From positions 91,342,427-91,406,426 of the forward strand of contig NC_084472.1 of assembly GCF_027409185.1 (NCBI RefSeq): a DNA stretch of 64,000 nt, written 5' to 3'. Of the stretch, positions 48,164-60,870 are shown piece by piece. The notes under the pieces were generated by a model that saw nothing but the letters and a program-made list of their open reading frames with translations, had not been told where the DNA came from and searched no databases. Source of the stretch: Cynocephalus volans (Eukaryota > Chordata > Mammalia > Dermoptera > Cynocephalidae). The translations under genes were made by a program, and so were the position numbers. Position 1 is the stretch's first letter, and each line of letters starts with the position of its first letter.

Positions 48164-48223
48164 CTTCTTTATTCACTGTGTCAACTATAGCATTGACAAG
48201 GTGTATTACAGTCACTATGGAAG
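48164..48223 (-). CDS. FAT1: FAT1 candidate cassette exon, 60 nt (20 residues)
   Basis: Minus-strand acceptor after TTTTTACAAG and donor GTATAG bound a 60-nt block. In the phase left by exon 26 it reads ASIVTV...IVDTVNKE with no stop, and it keeps the frame into exon 27. A second AG nine bases inside would give 17 residues. Surrounding intron is AT-rich and non-coding. With the 36-nt exon downstream the insert is 32 residues. I recall reports of mouse Fat1 tail variants with 12 and 32 extra residues; the match in size is striking but the sequence was not compared. Confidence 0.6.
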
Positions 48224-48889
48224 CTTGTAAAAAGGTACAAAAGGAGTCAATTAGGAAAATCTTCAGTTAGAAAACAGTGCACAAAGTAGAATTTCTTTTT
48301 ATTATACAGTTTCTACTTCATAACTTAAAAATGTGAAGTGAATGCTTTAGTACAACTATATAATACGATTATGCATGACTCCTGCACTCTGTTATATGAC
48401 TGAGAGACTTTTCTAATCAATTTGGTTAATAATTTATTATTATTAACCAAAGGAGTAAAGTAACTATATTTTATTGGAACTTAGAAAAATATCTTTTTAG
48501 CTGTAAGTTTTTTCACAATTACAACTGTAGGTCGTGTCAGTACAAAATAATTCTTATTTTAACACCTCATGGGCAAAAGACTTTACATTCAAATTGAGTA
48601 AAATACTTGGTAAGCCACTCTTCTGGCTCCATTTAATAAATTCATACAGAAAAAATAAATTTAAGGTGATACATATGCAATATAAATACAAAAACAGTAT
48701 GTCCCTGTTCTGTTTGCTTGCACCATAAATTTCTTGTCTCTTTACAAACAGACTTAAGAGCTGGTGAGCTAACACACCAGTAGAGAAATACAGACTGTCT
48801 GTCTATCTCCTGTGTAAATTCCTTTTTCATTTGTGCGTCAGATTGTTTTAAAGTATCTATGTCAAGATAAATATGCATGAATGTGAGAG

Positions 48890-49372
48890 GCAGAAGGATG
48901 GCCCTTCAAGATGTCTACATCCTGGGAACCTGTGATTATGTTACCTACCATCTATGTGTAAAAAGGATTTCATGATGTGATTAAGTTAAGGACCTTGAGA
49001 TAGGAGGATTTTCCTGAATTATTGGGGTGAGCCCAATGTAAACACAAGGGTCTTAAAAAGAGAAGACTCTTTCCCGGCTGTGGCTGGAGGGAGGGATGAC
49101 GAAAGAAGAAAGGCGAATGAAATGCAACGCTGCTGTCTTTAAAAGAGGGAAGAAGTCACAGCCAAAGAACGTGGGTGACTTGAGAAACTGGAAAAGGCAA
49201 CAGATTCTTCTCTAGAGCTATGAGAAAGGAAGGCAGAACTATTAATACCTTGATTTTAGCCCAGTGAGACACCTGGACTTCTGAACTACACAACTGTAAG
49301 ATTATAAACGTATGTTGTTTCAAGCCACTAGGTTTGCAGTGATCTGTTACAATGGCCTTAGAAAACTAATAG
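48890..49372 (+). mobile_element. Old LTR (MaLR-like) in FAT1 last intron
   Basis: Antisense to FAT1: TGAGAGGCAGAAGGATGGCC, GATGTGATTAAGTTAAGGAC, TTTTAGCCCAGTGAGACACC, TTTCAAGCCACTAGG and AGAAAACTAATAG. Same family as 39690-40105. It lies between the 60-nt cassette exon and exon 26. Confidence 0.65.
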
Positions 49373-50780
49373 GGTGACTTCACATGAAATTGTTTGAGCT
49401 GCTGCCTGCAAGGCACAAATCAGCGCATATTTTGAGTTTGAGGCCTCTTAGCAAAATTTAATTTTATAACTATAATGATTATGATATTTATATATATTTT
49501 TATATATTTACATATGTACATATATGATGTACATATACGTACATTACATTGTAATATCTGGCAATTAATTTTCATAACTAATTTGATCATAACTTTTTAA
49601 AAGCATTTAGAAGTATTATTAAGAAGAAGGTTTCAACAAAAAGAACTAGAAAAAGAAAGTACTGATACAGTCCTGAAATGTATTTATGAAGAGCATTTAG
49701 GGGACAAGACATAAATTATTACTAAACTGGCAACACAAGCTTTTTAGAATTAAAACTAATGAAAAAATAATTCTATCTTGTTGGTTTAACAAACAAAATT
49801 ATGTCCGTTTACTATATCACTAATAAACACAAGTATACTTTGATATATATAACATGCTTAAAATCAGAAATGAATGGGACATACTTATGGCCATCTTTAG
49901 TTTGGAAAGGACTCTGCAATGTATTATGGATTACATAACTCTGGGTTATGGACTATATTATTCCACCAATAAAATATTTGAAATGTATAAACACGTTACA
50001 TTTTTATGCAAGAAAAAAATTACAGTTAAACTTACTAAATCTGAGATTTAAAAACTTCCACCAAAAGTTCTGTTTGACAATTCTCTTTACCAGTATGTGT
50101 TAATATGGCAAAGCTAGATATCAATGCAATTTATGCTAGGGAAATCACATAAACATAACTGTTTTCAAAGATCCCACTGTCAAACTCGCTTCATTAGAAA
50201 TATAATCAAACTTACTAGCAATCTCTTAAACTGTGCTCTCAGTCAGTACGCTCTGATCCAAATGGGAGCTGGGGCCGCAGTTGGGTTGGGGGAAGAGACA
50301 AATAAAACCTTGTAATACCAAAGGTACTACTGAAATTGAACATTTCAGACTATCATATCTCTTCTTAGAAGTTGGTGTGTGTGTGTGATGTATGGTCAAG
50401 GAAGTTGTAACAAGGGTTTTTGAAAAACCCACAAAACTTCCATAACATTTGATGTCATACCACAAAAAAAAAAAAAGTCAATACACAATTAGTCAATCAG
50501 ATAAAATTATTTTTCAATGAATTATATTTTATTCCCTATTACTAACAAGTTGCTACAGTTCAAATACCTATTCATTAAGACCACTTCAAATATTTTCCCC
50601 AGCAGATGTTCATGCAAGTATGTACAAGGTACTGTTTCAAAGTGGTCCAAGTGAAATATAAAAACATTTTGAGACTCATCAGGGTACCTGGTGCATCTAC
50701 ATAATTATGTAACCTACAGTGAACGGCACTGTGCACAACAAGCAAGAGAATCACAGCCCTTCAACAGCCTGTGCACTCAC

Positions 50781-50918
50781 CAGTGTCATCACATGATTCA
50801 GACTGAAAGGAGCTCAGGGACTGCACTTCAGACAGGCTTTCCCGGGCACTGTATGGCTGAGAAGGCTTCTCCTCCAGAGGTTTCTTGGAAAGACAGGGAT
50901 CAAGATCTACCACTTTGG
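50781..50918 (-). CDS. FAT1: FAT1 exon 26: cytoplasmic tail
   Basis: 138 nt: (T)KVVDLDPCLSKKPLEEKP to SLSSFQSESCDDT, serine-rich, likely phosphorylated (inference). It ends after the first base of a Gly codon, donor gtgagt. The long last intron that follows contains two candidate cassette exons. Confidence 0.95.
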
Positions 50919-51657
50919 CTAAAAGGAAGAGACGACAGACAAACATAAGTTCCATGAGGGCCAGGACTTTTTCTTGTTCACTGCTGACATCCTGAGACCA
51001 TGCAAGCATTACCAACAGGCTCGAGATTTATTTAATAAGTGAACGATTGAAAGAAAAAGAGAAACATCTTAAAGACTAAAAAGAAACAAAGAAACAAACA
51101 CACAGGAAAAAGCCACCCCTACATAATATTATATATAATATTCTTGGAGATACATAGAAATTGTCCATAAACATGCATAGGGATATTATTGGACAATAAA
51201 TGGTATTACAATTTTGTTTTAAATGGCATATATAGCTTTTTAAAAAAGTATCAAATATATGTTAGGCCACTAATATAAATACTGCCGCTCCTTCTGGCCA
51301 TATTAAAAAAAAAAAAATCCTAGCATGAAAATGCTCCTCCCCCATTATATTTTTGTCATAAGCCCCCCAAATTATAATTGAGAACCTGTATCAATGACAA
51401 AAATGAAGTGATCTCTCCAGAGTATCAACTGGAACATGACTAAATTCAATTCCTTAATTAAAATAACATCATAGTGACAATGTGAGCTCAGCTAGCACTA
51501 AAGACATCCAAAGTTTTTCAAATCATGTAAGAATTTCATATTTTCGGCATATTTCTCTTTAACAAAGATTCCACATTTTGACGCAGCTCTGGCAAAACTT
51601 ATAATCTCACTGTTTATCTCAGTGACATTTCAGTGAAATGAAAAAAGTCATTCTTAC

Positions 51658-52289
51658 TGTCATAGTCAAAGTCCCAGTTAGGCTTCTGTATTGAGTCGCT
51701 GTCAGAAGGTGAGTTTGAAGGAGGCGGGGGAGGCAGGTTTGGGGCTACACTGCAGACTGCCACCGCTTTTCGGTGTCCATGCACAGACTCGGGGTTAAAA
51801 GTGCTGAATTCAGGATGCTCTGGTATAGCAGATCCTTCAAAGGAATTTCGGTCAAGATTGTTCCTAGAGTCACTTGGAATGCTCGGAGTATAGGAAATAG
51901 GACGGACAGGCACCTGGGGTGGTATGTCTGAGTAAATGTTCTTATTTAGCTTTGAATCAAAATATGGTCTTTGCAAGAAAGCTGTGGTTGGTCCCAAGTG
52001 TTTGTCTTCAGGTTCAGCCTGGTGTTTCTTCTTTCGACTAATCATCTTGCGGCAGAGAACAAACACCACCACCAGTAAAAATATCCCTGCTATGAAAACA
52101 ATAATCCCTATTCCTTCTGCCAATCCGATATTCCATGGAGTCGACACATACTGATTGGGGGCGGCATCCTCACAGTGCTTTCCCCTGTGCTCATGGCTGC
52201 AGTTACAGTGATAGGAGCCATGTGTGTTCTCACATAGGGCTCCATTATGGCAGGGGTTTCCAGCACATTCGTCAATGTCACTCTGACAC
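51658..52289 (-). CDS. FAT1: FAT1 exon 25: EGF5, transmembrane helix, start of tail
   Basis: 632 nt. It begins with a calcium-binding EGF (SDIDECAGNPCHNGALC, YHCNCSHEHRGKHC). The membrane helix is GIGIIVFIAGIFLLVVVFVL, followed by the stop-transfer CRKMISRKKKH. The tail starts here and includes NLPPPPPSNSPSDSDS, a proline-rich stretch. It ends WDFDYD plus one base; donor gtaaga. Confidence 0.96.
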
Positions 52290-53720
52290 CTGCCAAGAAA
52301 GCCAAGAATGAGGAGAGACCTTTGTGACAAACATCAGAATATGCCGAGAACAAAACCGAATGTAAAACAACCAAAAAATATCAACAGCAACTGCAACAGA
52401 AAACCTTTTGTGAAGTAATTAATCATTTGATTGTATGTTTTGAATGTATATTTGGGAGACAAACATATCAAACCAAAATTTAACTGCTATTTTTCTAGGG
52501 TTCAACAGATTACTAAACCAACCTTATAGGCAAAACATCAGTTTGTTTCTAGTTCTGATAACCAAGCTATCATTCAGAAGTGTGGAAGGTGTATTTTGAT
52601 AAATTGTATGCTGTAAACTCTTCTAAATAGGCTAGATTACATTTCTAAAGAAAATTTTCCTATTGAGGAATATTACAGTCCCATAAAACATGTGAAAGGA
52701 TAGTAAACTCTGTTTTCCATTTTAAAATGTTATTCCCTATTGAAAACCCTCCCAGCCTCCTCACCCTTATACAGAACAGTTCATAAACAAGTCCCCTCTG
52801 CCCTTCCAAACAAGGGCATGTTTATACCTGTGCAGATCACCTGCCACTTCTCAAACCCTTCCTCCTCCTTTAATAAAATTTGTCTACTTACTATCTCTCC
52901 TATTCACTTGGTATAAAAAGTTTGATTACTGATACATTTTTTGTCAAATACATTAAGAGTATTTACTGACTAGAATTAGGACAGTCACCCTATCAACTGG
53001 GGCTGTGTGATCGATGGCAAAATTCAGGATTACAACCACTACTGGAGCAAAACTGTATGAGAAAACCTGTAAGCAGGTCACAGGGAAAGCCTACTAGTAA
53101 GACTGATAGTGAAGGCTTATCTAAATGTACTGCACCAGGCACTTATAGATAACGAGTACTGGGCATTTTTTAAATTGAATTGGTGACAAGTCTATGGTAA
53201 AATGGCATCTGAAACCAAAATTTTTCATCCACTCCTCTCAAGGTATACAACAGGCACTTCCATGCCTCATTTTCTTTCCTTGGAAAATAAAAACCACCTC
53301 TTACAAAAGATGGTGAGAGAGCTGAGAAGGGTTTCTAATGCAATAAATGTTAGTTATAGCATTATTATGAAGAAAACTCATTATCATTGCTCTTAAGATG
53401 GTACAGCTCCACAGGCGTCTGCTTTAAAAACATACTAATCTCACTCATTACAAACACGTACTGAATGCAAAAACTCATACATTCTTATAAATAATATCTC
53501 TAAAGTACAGGAGGTTTTTCTAAGCATTATATACATTATATTCTCATCTGCTTGATATTTCCTTTTAAAAAATGAAAACATAAATTTTATATGAAGTCAA
53601 TGAAGAGGATTATCAAATTTTGAAGCAATGTAGTACATATTAATGAATTTTTGTTGCATCTGCAAATTGATATGGCACTATAGAATGGTGAAAATAAGAA
53701 TCGTGAAAGAAACCATTTAC

Positions 53721-53831
53721 CTTTCTCCCCTAAAACCTGAATCACACTGACAAACAGCACCATCCAAACTGTCAAAACATGTCCCACCATTTTTACAGGG
53801 TTCATCTTTGCAGTATGGACTAAGCTGGCAC
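53721..53831 (-). CDS. FAT1: FAT1 exon 24: EGF4
   Basis: 111 nt: CQLSPYCKDEPCKNGGTC through GAVCQCDSGFRGE. It completes EGF3 and holds EGF4 up to the codon before its last cysteine. The flanking intron to exon 23 is 156 bases. Donor gtaaat. Confidence 0.95.
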
Positions 53832-53987
53832 CTGAAAAAAAAGGAAAAAATATGTATAAACCTCATGATTCTATTGCAAATAAATATAGCAAAATGGAAA
53901 ACATTAACAGAGACTTTTTACATGCACAATTACATGTTTAAAAAAATTAATACAATAAATAACTATGAAAGTTAAAAATACACATAC

Positions 53988-54141
53988 CTCTGACCAGTAT
54001 ATAATCCTCTACACTGGCAAACAAAGTCTCCATTGTCAACAACGCATGTACCACCATAGAGGCATGGATTGGAGGAACACGGATTGACGCTCACCTCACA
54101 GTATGTCCCTATATATAAGTCACTGCATTTGCAGTAATAAC
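53988..54141 (-). CDS. FAT1: FAT1 exon 23: end of EGF2 and EGF3
   Basis: 154 nt: YYCKCSDLYIGTYC closes EGF2. EGF3 is NPCSSNPCLYGGTC through DFVCQCRGLYTGQR, split before its last cysteine. Acceptor ttaatttag, donor gtatgt. Confidence 0.95.
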
Positions 54142-55729
54142 CTAAATTAACAAAAGGAACAAAAAAGTCCCATCATTAAAAAAAAGTCTTATTGTATTTT
54201 TTTTTTTTTTACTTTTAAATGTAAGTGAAGATTTAGTTCTCCAAGATCTATAAAAGCTAGTCAAATTCCCATTACCTCTGGGTAAAAAGTGGTCTGTATC
54301 GATAAGCCTTCACTGCTGGCATAACCAAAACACAAGGAATTGAGGAGAGAACTCGCAATTAGCTTTAGTTACTCATAATTTATGTAAGACTATTGGGCCA
54401 AGCACATAGAGCAGGAAAAACAGTCCTTTATCTGAGTACCATGAACGAAGACAACAGCACTTAATATCTCAATTTATTTGCAGCTCACAAGCATTTAAGG
54501 ATTAAATGAGATAATAATGAACATGAAAAGCACTTTAAAAACTAGAAGTTACCTCTCAAATTTAAGAAAGGAAATTGTCACATTTGTCCAAATGAGCACA
54601 AAGAATGTCAGACTCTTTATTTCGTGAAGACCACGAGAGGCAGAGAGTGTGGCAGGCTATTTTCAACTATCTGCCCCTGGGGAACACAGAGGACAGTACT
54701 CTCCTTCCTCCTTTAAACTTGGTCATGGCTGTGGGTTTTTCCTGGACAAAGCAATGTGGCATTTTGTGCTAGAGCTTTAGGAGCCAGCGCAGCGTCACCA
54801 AGTTCCTTTCCTCCTGCTTTGGTGATCACTGTAGCCCATTTCAAGAAAACGCCTCTCTCAGCCTCATTCCTAAGTGACACTATGAGGACAGCCTCCTTGC
54901 TGACATGATTTGGACATGTAGTTAATATGAGCACAGTATAAACTTCTGCTGTATTAGGCCACTGAGATTTTCAGAGCATTTCTGTGGGGACAACCTTGCC
55001 TACTACATGCACACAATATGCAAACACACTTTCCAAAGAAAACAGTAAGAAACCAAATCTTTTGAAATCACACTTAATATAAGAATTATTTCTGCTCTAT
55101 TAGTTACACCAAACTCTTTATCAGGCATGGCGGCTATCGTTTTCATAGTTTCATTCTGTTACTGGTAAGTGGCCTGACAGGAGTCCAGTAAACAGAAGCC
55201 ATAGGGTACCCCACTATGCTAGAGCTTTAAGAAAGACAAATATGGCAACACTTCAGGGAGGGTCAGGGCCTTCTGGAAAACCATATTCCCATCTGTTATT
55301 GCTAGCAAGATTCTAGCAGGCCCTCTGCCCTGAGCCATCAGACATAAGATGGTACAAAGAACTAAGTAGTACTAATCCTAAATTCCCCTAGGTCAATGCC
55401 TATGAAATTGGAAGAAGAGTTTAGAGTTAGCTGTGGTTTACCTGTGGTTACTGGTACAGGATGAAAAATGTATGGAAATACATCCTGCTCAGCACCTGAG
55501 ATACGACTGCAGAAGCTCAGCAGTCAGAGAAACTCCTCTCCAGCCTGGTTGCAGGGAAGAATTCTAAGCCCTGTGTTTTCTCTTATAATACACACTACTC
55601 AATTCCAACACTGACTGTAACAACTGACAATGTTATTTGAATAAAAAACCCCACAAAAATATTTGGGAAATTTCCCCTTAAATGTATACATGTGTAACAT
55701 TTTAAAGCTTGTAACATTATGAAGCCTAC

Positions 55730-56192
55730 CTCCAGTAGGTGATGGATTGCAAATGCCTCCATTCTGGCAAGGGTTACTTGAGCAGTCTTCTGTAACTGTT
55801 AACAAGCACCCAGGAGATACATCCACCAACTCTTCGATGTGTGCATAGCTTCTTGGTTTGCTACTTAATGGGAGTTCCTGCCCATTCAAATAAATGGAGT
55901 CCATACAACCCCTGAAACCATTACCAACTTGGGGGCTTCTTCCATGCCTTGTTCCCTGCTGACGGATGTGGCCACCAAAAAAAACATGGTTATCCAGGTT
56001 TAGGGTTTTCAGAGTCCCTGGGGCTGTGCCTGATGCAGTATGGACTTGGTCTAGAACCAATCTAGCATAGTTGCCATTCACTTCAAGAGACACGGCATGC
56101 CACTGCCCATCATTGACTTGAATGCTTTGAACAGAGACAATTCCAGGGCCACTTCCACAGTCAAATTTGTATTGCAGTCTTCCATTATGAAT
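55730..56192 (-). CDS. FAT1: FAT1 exon 22: laminin G, second part, and start of EGF2
   Basis: 463 nt. The laminin G sandwich continues (IHNGRLQYKFDCGSGPG, LDNHVFFGGHI, GFRGCMDSIYLNG). EGF2 then begins with EDCSSNPCQNGGICNPSP. The exon ends after one base of a Gly codon; donor gtaggc. Confidence 0.96.
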
Positions 56193-56789
56193 CTATGATA
56201 AAAACAATTACCGCTCACATTACCATCATAGAACTTTATAGTGTCTGATCAAAAATCTATAAATAGAGAGGTATGTCTGGCAAATGAGGGTAAAAATAAT
56301 TAGGCCAAAAATAATTAGGCTTTGCATTTAAGTGCCACAAAGCATGTACTCAGTTGTCCATTGTGAAGATAATAAAAACTGATCTTTTAGGGATAATAAG
56401 TTCGAGTGCTACCTGCACGTCCAAAAAACTTCATGTTAGTAAACTGAACACAAACACACACACACAAGCACACACAAAGAGCATCAGGTAACACCAAAAG
56501 TCAAAACTAAATCATGTTTAAAAAAAATAAAGGTAGGCAAGAAAATGATCACTTCAAGCATATAACTCTCTATAACATTAATAAGATGTAATATCATCTA
56601 GAGTTTGAATGGTAACTATCACATGTGCCTAAAAATGTCTATAAAAAACAAAAGTAAATCTCTATATTATTGTAGAGCAAAAAAGAGCTTTTCATCCCAC
56701 AAAGTCTAAAACTCGTACAGGTGATCAATGAACTGTTTAAATGTGGAAATCAACCATTTCCCTTTGTTTTTTTAAAAGAACAATTTGGG

Positions 56790-56960
56790 TTAAGGGTCAC
56801 AAAGAATGATTACATAGGTTTGTAATGATGAACATACTAATTATCCTGATTTGATTATCGCATACTGTACAAGGTACTCATATTTAACTCTGTACCCCAC
56901 GAACATGTATAATCAAATTATGTTTCAATAAAATAAGTCATAAATAAATAAGTAAATATT
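56790..56960 (+). mobile_element. LINE-1 3' end fragment
   Basis: In FAT1 intron 21, antisense to the gene: GGTCACAAAGAATGATTACA, TTGATTATCGCATACTGTAC and CCACGAACATGTATAATC resemble the 3' end of the L1 at 21230-21390. Confidence 0.6.
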
Positions 56961-57235
56961 ATGCTTCTCAGAGTTTGCCTGTTTATGGCAAAATGAGATC
57001 ATGCATGTACAAGTGCTCTATAAACTACAAAGTATTGTGCAAGTGTAAAGGATAATAATGTTTCCTCAGACTTTTTCCTTTATTTAAAATCAGTTTGAGG
57101 TTTAATTTATATATGATAAAATTATAATAAAATTTATCAATTAAAAAATAATTAAATGAAGAATAACCTGAACATAAAATAGAATTTGTTTTTAAAACCT
57201 TCCACGATCTGAGTTATAAAACTATAAGTACATAC

Positions 57236-57393
57236 CTCCAAGATACTATAGTCAGTTCCTCGAGCATACATTACAACTGCGTGAGTAGAATAGGTTCTGA
57301 GCCTCATTGTCAATTTCATCTCTAATTTGTTTTCATTTTCCATTAGACGATATTTCACAAAGCTGTTTCCAGTAAATGTTATAGATGAAGTTC
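57236..57393 (-). CDS. FAT1: FAT1 exon 21: laminin G, first part
   Basis: 158 nt, from G/T-S-S-I-T-F-T-G-N-S through KLTMRLRTYSTHAVVMYARG to YSILE. This is the N-terminal half of the single laminin G domain. Acceptor tccatag, donor gtatgt. Confidence 0.95.
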
Positions 57394-57489
57394 CTATGGA
57401 TCACAAATATGAAAAAAATAAATCAGAATCAAGTTTAAGCATATTTTTACTTCCCCCCAGAGACCGATTTTTTTTTTTTTTTTTTTTAA

Positions 57490-58560
57490 GATTTTAACAT
57501 TAGAAAATTCAACTCCATGGGAAAATGCCTATTTGCTTAATAACCAGCATAGCATAACTGGCTCTCCATTTGCAAGAAAATAAATTAAGACTACTGCGTT
57601 ACAGAGAAATGAATTTTAAAATAATAAAAGATCTAAATATAAAAATGTTCAGTATAAAATCATTAGAAGACAATTTCAGAAAATAGTTACATAGCCTCAA
57701 GGCGGTTTGGAAAACTTTCTCAAGCAACATATAAAACAAACCCTATTCCCCAAAGAAGAAGAAAATAATATCAATTTCCAAAGACAGAAATTGTTCTGTA
57801 TAATTATACAGAATTGACAAAGTAAAAATTAAATTTCAAAATGACAAGAGATACATTCAACAAATTAAAAGATCAATAATATACAGATAAGGGAAACTGT
57901 AATGCAGAGAATATTAATGCTCATAAAACACCAAAAGTTCTCCACATTAATAATGAGAAAGAGACAAATAACCTAGACAATAAAAAACAGACAATATCAA
58001 CAGGTAAGTGACAGAAGAGGAAACGCTAGTAGGCAATGAAGAAATGAAAAGACAACTGTTACAAGTAGCCAGAGCAATGCAAATTAAAATAATGATTAGA
58101 TACCATTTCATGACCATTAGATGGTAGGAATTCTTTTCTTTAAATTGAAACCTTCAATACTGACAAGCAAAAGGGCAATGAGAACTTCGTACATAACTGG
58201 AAGAAATGGAAATTGGTACAACTTTTTTTGGAAACTAACATAATGATATCTTTAAAAATTTAAAGTATAGTTAACCTTAGACATAGCAAATCTTAGTTTT
58301 AGAATCTACTGTATATAAATGAAAGCACCCATATGTAAGGATAGACGTGTAAGAATTTTTTTAACAGAAAAAAACCATAACAACTTGACTCTCTATACAT
58401 AAGAAAAATGTTGAATAAATGATGGTACAGCCATGCTAGAAAATACTGTACAGCTATGACAAAGAATTAGGTTTACATGTACCGGCTTGAAAAAATGCCC
58501 TTAATATTCTGTTAAGTGGAGGAAAAAAGGAAGAGGTTAGGACTGTGTGAGATGATCACT
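57490..58560 (+). mobile_element. Ancient LINE-1 fragment
   Basis: In FAT1 intron 20, antisense to the gene: old L1 ORF2 3' portion (GCAATGCAAATTAAAATAAT-like, GATACCATTTCATGACCATT, GATGGTACAGCCATGCTAGA). Heavily decayed. Confidence 0.6.
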
Positions 58561-58586
58561 CGAATTATTATTTTTTTAATAAAAAA

Positions 58587-58630
58587 GGAAGTGGATGAGA
58601 GAGAAAAAGGAAGTTGATGAGAGAGAAAAA
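58587..58630. repeat. 22-bp tandem duplication
   Basis: Two copies of GGAAGTGGATGAGAGAGAAA plus AA, at 58587-58608 and 58609-58630, one base different. Confidence 0.8.
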
Positions 58631-58882
58631 GGAAACATAAACTTCTAAATAACAGAGCTGTGTGTTTCCACAAGCATTAATATTATAGAAGGAGGAACAC
58701 CCAACTATGAACTCGGGGTGTGCTATTATAGGAGAGGAAGGAAAAAAAGTTACTACTGGCATTTTCACTTGTTATAATAAACACACTTAACAGTATTTTT
58801 TGATTCCAATAAAGAAAATGATGAGAAACACTGAAAGTGATTTTTTTTTAAATGAAAGTATGCTTAATGATTGAACCCTCAC

Positions 58883-59014
58883 CTGGGCACTGGCCAAACT
58901 TGCCGCCGGGACAGACACAGGTGTACTTCTCCTCTCTGGGATCAGTGATACATTCTGATCCCTCAGGGCACGGATTGTTTTCACATCCATGGTGGACAGG
59001 TGGGCATTTTCCCT
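58883..59014 (-). CDS. FAT1: FAT1 exon 20: EGF-like domain 1
   Basis: 132 nt, one EGF module: CPPVHHGCENNPCPEGSEC then YTCVCPGGKFGQCPG. Six-cysteine spacing is kept. Both ends are phase 1, so the module is an in-frame unit. Donor gtgagg. Confidence 0.95.
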
Positions 59015-59158
59015 CTTTATTTGGGGAAGAAAAAAAAAGAGGGGATGGGGAGACATAAGTAATAGGAATTTGAAGAAAATCATCTTTAAGGTATAGCCAT
59101 CAAAGGTTGTACATGAAATAATCTGTAACACCTATTTTCATATACTTGTGTGGGTTAC

Positions 59159-59960
59159 CTTTGCAGAGACACACAGCTGTTCTATGGTGGCGGGGAGTCA
59201 CAAAACTCAGTCTGGCTGTGCTGTGTGTGGACATGACATTTTCATCCACAGACACTTTTTCATCACAGAATTTCCATGGGCAATCCAGTCCTGTGCAGAG
59301 CTTCTGGAATACATCCAATATCCTAACACCAATGATTTCCTCAATATCAGTCACAGAAGAATTGATCTTATGCAGAAGCTGTTTTGCTGAAACCTGAGCA
59401 CTACTTGATTTCTCTACAAAAAGTAAGACGTCCAGATGTGGGTGAGGCTCTGAGGGCTGCAAACTAACCATGTGGATGTCGTTTCTCCTCACACCTAGGA
59501 TGTTCCGTAAAGCTCGCTGGAAGTTGCGCCAGTAGTCACCGACAAATTCCTCTGGTGTGAGATTGGCAAAGCGGATAGCAATGGTGTGGTTCAGCATCTC
59601 TTGGGTTATTTGCCTGATATGCACTGTGATGTCAGCCACTGTTGTAAACTTTCCATCTGTGACACTGACATTAAGAAGGTACTGCCCTATATCTAGCTTT
59701 TTGTGTGCTATCAGCTTACCCCCTGTGCTGGAAACAGAGAACAGGTTGTCCATTTGGGGATCAAGACTGTAGGTTAAAGTATCATACACGTCTTGGTCTG
59801 TTGCATGAATCTTCCCAATAACACCACCTGAGTATTCCTCTCCAAAAGCAGTGATGAAAATTTCTAGTGGCAAAATTGCAGGAGGATAGATGCTCTCTTC
59901 AATAACCCTAATGTCAATATATGTCAAAGATGACAGCTGAGGCTTTCCATTATCTGCCAC
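59159..59960 (-). CDS. FAT1: FAT1 exon 19: last cadherin repeat and linker
   Basis: 802 nt, from VADNGKPQLSSLTYIDIRV to AVCLCK, ending after the first base of the next codon. It contains the end of one cadherin repeat, the last repeat (GGVIGKIHATDQDVYDTL, KLDIGQYLLNVSVTDGKF) and a non-cadherin linker starting TQEMLNHTIAIRFANLTP, with several N-glycosylation sequons. The intron to exon 20 is only 144 bases. Confidence 0.96.
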
Positions 59961-60365
59961 CTACAAAAAAGAAAAAAAAATCATTTTTGTCTGTCATTGC
60001 TTACACCTTTTTAATAAAAATACATATACACTGTTCAAGTTCTAAAAAGCTACCAACTGTTAGATACCTATTTCTCCATGTGAGAAGCATATCAAGGAAA
60101 AGGACAAAAAACTTCTTTATAGCCCTTTCACTAATTCATGTTGAAATTCAGCTCCACCGATGTCTAAATAAAGTAACCAAATGAATAAATGAGCCCCTCA
60201 AAGTACAGTGGAATAAAAATGAAAGGTATGGTGAAAAACAAAGACTGCAATTGCATAAATTTTTGTTTTCTCATGAAATGTAAGATGTTCAAATAAAAGA
60301 AGGCAACCACTGAGCAGCTCTTCTCTATGAATCCACACATAAACCATAAAGAAAGATTTTAATAC

Positions 60366-60563
60366 CTTAACATGCAGTAAGTAATGATCCTTCACCTTCC
60401 TCTTTATGGCAGCTGAAGTCAGGAGGACTCCCTGCTGGTTAACGTCAAATGCTTTGTCCTCGTTCCCGCTCACGACAGTAAAGAAGAAGGGTGGACCATT
60501 ATGAGAAGAATCCTTATCTGTTACTATTAGCTGTAGGACACTGAAACCCACCGGCTTATTTTC
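60366..60563 (-). CDS. FAT1: FAT1 exon 18: cadherin repeat
   Basis: 198 nt, 66 codons, from ENKPVGFSVLQLIVTDKD to DHYLLHVK. It includes the repeat's second calcium site region (DKDSSHNGP). Acceptor ttgtgcag, donor gtatta. A long purine tract lies in the upstream intron at 60680-60870 (plus strand). Confidence 0.95.
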
Positions 60564-60679
60564 CTGCACAAAATTAAAAACAAAACGAAAATCTTTCAAC
60601 ACCACTAAATCTATATGGTAAGAGACATATGTGACTTTTCTATAATATAAAATATATAGAAAACAAAGCCTACTGCTGC

Positions 60680-60870
60680 TCCACTTGAAAGGAAGAGATA
60701 GAAGAGAGGTGAGGAGAGGGGAGAAAAAGGGACAGGGGTGGAGAACATTTATGAAAAGGAAGGATGAGTCGGGAGGAGGAGGAGTGGGAGGGAAGAGGAA
60801 GGTCAAAAGAGGGAGGAAGGAAGAGCAGCAGGAGAAGACATGATTAAGAAAGAAGCTCTTCCTAATCCTG
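60680..60870 (+). repeat. Polypurine tract in FAT1 intron 17
   Basis: Nearly 190 bases that are almost all A/G on the plus strand, hence a C/T-rich stretch in the FAT1 transcript about 120-300 bases upstream of exon 18. Confidence 0.75.

Noticed and set aside
52108..52374. 88-codon minus-strand frame over the EGF5 exon
   Set aside because: Wrong frame of FAT1 exon 25; the correct frame has the EGF cysteines and membrane helix.
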